Source of the DNA: Pseudochryseolinea flava
GTDB taxonomy: Bacteria > Bacteroidota > Bacteroidia > Cytophagales > Cyclobacteriaceae
Reading direction: 5' to 3'
Assembly (NCBI RefSeq): GCF_003286915.1
Contig: NZ_QMFY01000016.1
Coordinates: forward strand, 62,001-126,000
DNA length: 64,000 bases
Position numbers and translations under genes: made by a program. Positions 61,430 to 64,000 of this stretch are shown here, piece after piece (the first letter of the stretch is position 1; each line of letters opens with the position of its first letter). The notes beneath the pieces are model-generated. The model saw only the letters and a list, made by a program, of their open reading frames with translations. It did not search any database and was not told the DNA's origin.

Positions 61430-62722
61430 TTACTGGCTATTGCGGATGTTGTCGAGTCGAACTGTTACGGCACGACGATGTCCGACCAGTTGTTCAGCTT
61501 CTGCCATTTGTTCAACAACAGGTCCCAGTGATTGTAATCCTTCTTTTGAGAGCTCTTGATAGGTGATGTACTTCATAAAGCTTTCGAGTGAAACGCCGGC
61601 AAACGACTTTGCAAACCCATTGGTAGGTAGCGTATGATTCGTTCCACTGGCATAGTCACCGATCGATTCAGGTGAATAGTTCCCTAAAAATACGGATCCC
61701 GCATTCGTGATGGTGTCGGCAAGCGCGATCGGGTTTTCTGTACTGATGATCAAGTGCTCTGGTGCGTAAGCGTTGATGAATGCGGTGGCTTGGTTTATAT
61801 CGTCGAAGGTAACGACACGGCTATTGGCCAATGCTTTCTCTGCGATCGCTTTTCTTGGCAATGTTGAAAGTTGTTTTTCTACTTCTACCTTCACCGAGTC
61901 AACGAGACTTGTGTCGTTAAGAACAAGTATCACTTGACTATCTTCACCGTGCTCGGCTTGTGAGAGTAAGTCTGCAGCAATAAAAGCAGGGTTGGCTGAC
62001 TTATCAGCCCACACGAGTACTTCAGAAGGACCAGCAGGCATATCGATAGCAACGCCCTCTTCGGTCACCAGCTGTTTTGCTTTTGTGACGTATTGATTTC
62101 CTGGGCCGAAAATTTTATAAACATTAGGGATCGTTTCTGTTCCGTAAGCCATCGCGGCAATGGCTTGTGCACCGCCGACTTTATATATCTTTTTGACACC
62201 AACAAGTTGTGCGGCGAAGAGTATTGCAGCATTTATTTTCCCTGATTTGTCTGGCGGTGTGCACAAGACTACTTCTTTGCATCCTGCGAGATTGGCTGGA
62301 ACGCCGAGCATGAGCACCGTAGAAAACAGCGGTGCCGATCCACCAGGGATATAAATCCCAACCTTGTCGATGGGGACACCTTTTCTCCAGCACGTTACAC
62401 CGGGCATAGTTTCCACTTTCAGAACATCGCGTTGTTGTGCTGCATGGAATTTCTGGATGTTGCCGGCTGCGACTTCAATGGCGTTCTTTAGCGTTGGGGA
62501 TAACGACATTGTTGCGTCTTCAATCTCCTGCGCTGACACACGAAGGTCGCCGATCGATACTTTATCGAATTGAAGTGTCAGTTCGCGCAAAGCTTCGTCA
62601 CCAGATTTCTTCACGCGGTTTAACACATTACGAACTGCGCCTTCAAGGAATTCCAAGGCGATCTGCGGGCGCGTGGTGAGTTCGGTCCAATCGGTGGTGG
62701 GCGGGTTGTTGAATATTTTCAT
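61430..62722 (-). CDS. hisD: Histidinol dehydrogenase
   Basis: 430 residues. The HisD signature IDMPAGPSEVLVWADKSANP and the zinc-binding region (DLLSQAEHGEDSQVI, PEHLIIST, GTNHTLPTNG) are complete. It oxidises histidinol to histidine, the last two steps. It is 26 bases after hisG. Confidence 0.96.
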   Translation of the reverse strand: MKIFNNPPTTDWTELTTRPQIALEFLEGAVRNVLNRVKKSGDEALRELTLQFDKVSIGDLRVSAQEIEDATMSLSPTLKNAIEVAAGNIQKFHAAQQRDVLKVETMPGVTCWRKGVPIDKVGIYIPGGSAPLFSTVLMLGVPANLAGCKEVVLCTPPDKSGKINAAILFAAQLVGVKKIYKVGGAQAIAAMAYGTETIPNVYKIFGPGNQYVTKAKQLVTEEGVAIDMPAGPSEVLVWADKSANPAFIAADLLSQAEHGEDSQVILVLNDTSLVDSVKVEVEKQLSTLPRKAIAEKALANSRVVTFDDINQATAFINAYAPEHLIISTENPIALADTITNAGSVFLGNYSPESIGDYASGTNHTLPTNGFAKSFAGVSLESFMKYITYQELSKEGLQSLGPVVEQMAEAEQLVGHRRAVTVRLDNIRNSQ

Positions 62723-62748
62723 CTTTAAAGATTTGAATCGTTGGGGTG

Positions 62749-63609
62749 CTACACGATCATTTTTTCGATTGGAACAACGAGGATACCTTCTGCGCCAAAG
62801 CCTCTGAGCTGATCGATCTTTTCCCAGAAATCATTTTCGTCAACGACAGAATGTAGTGAGCTCCATCCCTGTCGCGCCAAAGGGATGATTGTTGGACTCT
62901 TCATGCCAGGAATAACCGATGTGATTTTATCAATCGCGTCGTTGGGGATGTTCATCAAAATGTATTTGTTGTTCTTGGCTTTTTTTACGGCTTCAATTCT
63001 GAATAGTAGTTTATCCAAGATTTTTTGTTTCTCCGCATCGAGATTTGGATTGGCAATGATGACAGCTTCTGACTGCATCACAACTTCAACTTCTTTTAAT
63101 CCATTGCTAAGCAAAGTACTGCCCGTACTTACAATGTCGCAGATGGCATCAGCGAGACCAATTCCAGGTGCAATTTCTACGGAGCCGCTGATTTCGTGGA
63201 TGCCTGCTTCAACACCATGTTTGGCTAAGAATCCTTTTACGATTTCAGGGTAGGAGGTAGCGATGTTTTTACCGTGCAGCCATTTTACGCCGGTGTAATT
63301 TTCGGACCGAGGAACCGCCATGGCAAGTCTGCATTTTGCAAAGTCAAGACGTTTTACAATCTGATTCTGTTTCTTCTTTTCAGCGAAGATATTTTCTCCA
63401 ACGATACCGACATCGGCAACTTTATCTTCAACATATTGAGGAATGTCATCATCGCGAAGGAAGAGAACTTCTACAGGGAAATTTCTTGCTTGTGTTTTCA
63501 GTTGATCTTTTCCGTTGCTGAAAGAGAGTCCACTTTCTTTGAGAAGTTCGAGAGATCCCTCTTGAAGGCGACCGGATTTTTGAATTGCGATTCGGAGTAA
63601 TGTGCTCAT
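62749..63609 (-). CDS. hisG: ATP phosphoribosyltransferase, long form
   Basis: 286 residues. It has the long-form organisation with a C-terminal regulatory ACT-like domain (about 210-286, NKYILMNIPNDAIDKITSVI), so it is hexameric and does not need HisZ. Motifs: VEDKVADVGIVGENIFAEKK, and ICDIVSTGSTLLSNGLKEVE for PRPP binding. It commits PRPP and ATP to histidine. It is first in the operon and lies about 40 bases after a leader attenuator, and its activity is typically inhibited by histidine. Confidence 0.96.
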   Translation of the reverse strand: MSTLLRIAIQKSGRLQEGSLELLKESGLSFSNGKDQLKTQARNFPVEVLFLRDDDIPQYVEDKVADVGIVGENIFAEKKKQNQIVKRLDFAKCRLAMAVPRSENYTGVKWLHGKNIATSYPEIVKGFLAKHGVEAGIHEISGSVEIAPGIGLADAICDIVSTGSTLLSNGLKEVEVVMQSEAVIIANPNLDAEKQKILDKLLFRIEAVKKAKNNKYILMNIPNDAIDKITSVIPGMKSPTIIPLARQGWSSLHSVVDENDFWEKIDQLRGFGAEGILVVPIEKMIV

Positions 63610-63648
63610 AACTTGGTTTCAATGTTTTCCCGCCAAGGGCAGGAGGTC

Positions 63649-63679
63649 AAAAAAAAAGGCTTGCCACACGTGACAAGCC
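63649..63679 (-). terminator. Attenuator terminator of the his operon
   Basis: On the minus strand GGCTTGTCA-CGTG-TGGCAAGCC forms nine pairs (one G-U), followed by T9 (complement of A at 63649-63657). It sits between the His-rich leader peptide and hisG, the position of a transcription attenuator. Confidence 0.88.
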
Positions 63680-63702
63680 CATTTAAATCTTTTATGCTAG
63701 AA

Positions 63703-63780
63703 TCAATGTAAAGCAATGCCACGCATCATGTGAGTCACATGGTGATGGTGGTGGAAGCCTTTGTTGATTGTGTTGTTCAT
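63703..63780 (-). CDS. hisL: Histidine operon leader peptide
   Basis: 25 codons: MNNTINKGFHHHHHVTHMMRGIALH. Seven of 25 residues are histidine, including five in a row (residues 10-14). The stop is about 24 bases before the attenuator stem. The segment GCGTGGCA (minus; 63724-63717) can pair with TGTCACGT in the 5' half of the terminator (8 pairs, two wobbles), giving an antiterminator when ribosomes stall at histidine codons. A hairpin CATGTG-ACT-CACATG (63727-63741) overlaps the last His codons and could pause RNA polymerase. The frame is open further upstream, but MNNT is the natural start. Confidence 0.85.
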   Translation of the reverse strand: MNNTINKGFHHHHHVTHMMRGIALH

Positions 63781-63821
63781 ATTTGAAATCGGATACGAAG
63801 AAAGCAAGTAGATGTGAGAAG

Positions 63822-64000
63822 TCAAAATGTTCTCCTCCCTTTTAATAGTAGAAACGATAAAAAAATGAGCATTGCTGTAAAAGCTATCATGAAAAGGAAG
63901 CCTAACCAACGATCGCTAAAGGTGTCAAAGACTACATTGCTATTTTTTTCAGGGTCAATAAAGAGGACAACGGTATCGCCCACATGATACGTTCCTGCTG
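63822..64000 (-). CDS. DUF3592-like membrane protein, C-terminal part (runs off the right edge)
   Basis: The minus strand is open from the window edge to a TGA at 63824-63822, 58 codons. The sequence reads YHVGDTVVLFIDPEKNSNVV, then a membrane helix (LGFLFMIAFTAMLIFLSFLL) and a basic end KGRRTF. Such a YxVGDxVxVxxDP segment before a last helix is the DUF3592 pattern. It ends 41 bases before the his leader peptide, so his transcription could start inside this gene's end or read through from it. Confidence 0.7.
   Translation of the reverse strand, partial: AGTYHVGDTVVLFIDPEKNSNVVFDTFSDRWLGFLFMIAFTAMLIFLSFLLLKGRRTF

Noticed and set aside
63781-63909. A longer form of the his leader ORF starting at 63909
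   Set aside because: The extension overlaps the end of the DUF3592-like gene in another frame, and the compact MNNT start gives a normal leader size.
1-64000. tRNA or rRNA genes, CRISPR arrays, transposons, prophage or a defence island
   Set aside because: I scanned the intergenic gaps and the translated products by eye and saw no cloverleaf-like stretch, regularly spaced repeat, transposase, integrase or known defence domain.

Overview
The window looks like a chromosomal stretch from a pigmented, aerobic member of the Bacteroidota, most likely Cytophagales. The evidence is a SusC/SusD pair, a TonB receptor paired with a DUF4249 lipoprotein, several promoters of the Bacteroidota type (TAnnTTTG, once with TTG 19 bases upstream), weak Shine-Dalgarno sites, and MacB/FtsX permeases of the long Cytophagales type. 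A finer placement (Chryseolinea or Ohtaekwangia-like) is only a guess. I found no insertion sequence, phage gene, tRNA, rRNA or CRISPR array. Two genes run off the window: an amino-acid permease on the left and a DUF3592-like protein on the right.

Layout. 1-3.9 kb: APC permease and a Rieske oxygenase (one operon, minus), a secreted protein, a bestrophin-type channel and a 40-residue membrane peptide. 4-10.3 kb: TonB receptor, DUF4249 lipoprotein and a large peptidase/propeller/barrel protein. 10.4-15 kb: pyruvate dehydrogenase E2, HslV, an AI-2E family permease and a class III aminotransferase. 15.2-25.4 kb: a 41-residue membrane peptide, an NTF2-like lipoprotein, a sigma-54 response regulator divergent from an HlyD/ATPase/two-permease export system whose genes are separated by strong hairpins, and a lysine-rich small protein. 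25.5-33 kb: a carotenoid operon (ECF sigma, crtI, crtB, idi, photolyase, SRPBCC, crtZ, fused lycopene cyclase), preceded by a CarH-type MerR regulator that keeps the B12-binding signatures. 33-42.2 kb: Lhr-like helicase, a membrane protein, a ClC channel with CBS domains, a GMC dehydrogenase with a Tat-signal small subunit, YidD and CysS. 42.2-56.6 kb: SusC/SusD, DUF72, a FAD-Rieske fusion, a small operon with its own winged-helix regulator and a striking palindromic operator, riboflavin synthase, PAP2 phosphatase overlapping a histidine kinase, and a lipoamide-dehydrogenase-like flavoprotein without its redox cysteines. 56.6-63.8 kb: a complete histidine operon hisG-D-C-B-H-A-F-IE (minus) preceded by a His-rich leader peptide and an attenuator.

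How genes work together. The clearest units are (1) the light/carotenoid unit: a probable B12 photoreceptor, an ECF sigma factor, pigment synthesis and photolyase, with the heptamer TGTTTAA clustered upstream of the sigma gene and present once upstream of the regulator gene; (2) the histidine operon, covering every step from PRPP and ATP to histidine, with the sequence elements of ribosome-mediated attenuation; (3) the sigma-54 regulated exporter; (4) the WHTH-membrane protein-secreted protein operon with three alternating TATAAAC half-sites just upstream. Function calls come from motif recognition by eye; no database search or folding program was run.
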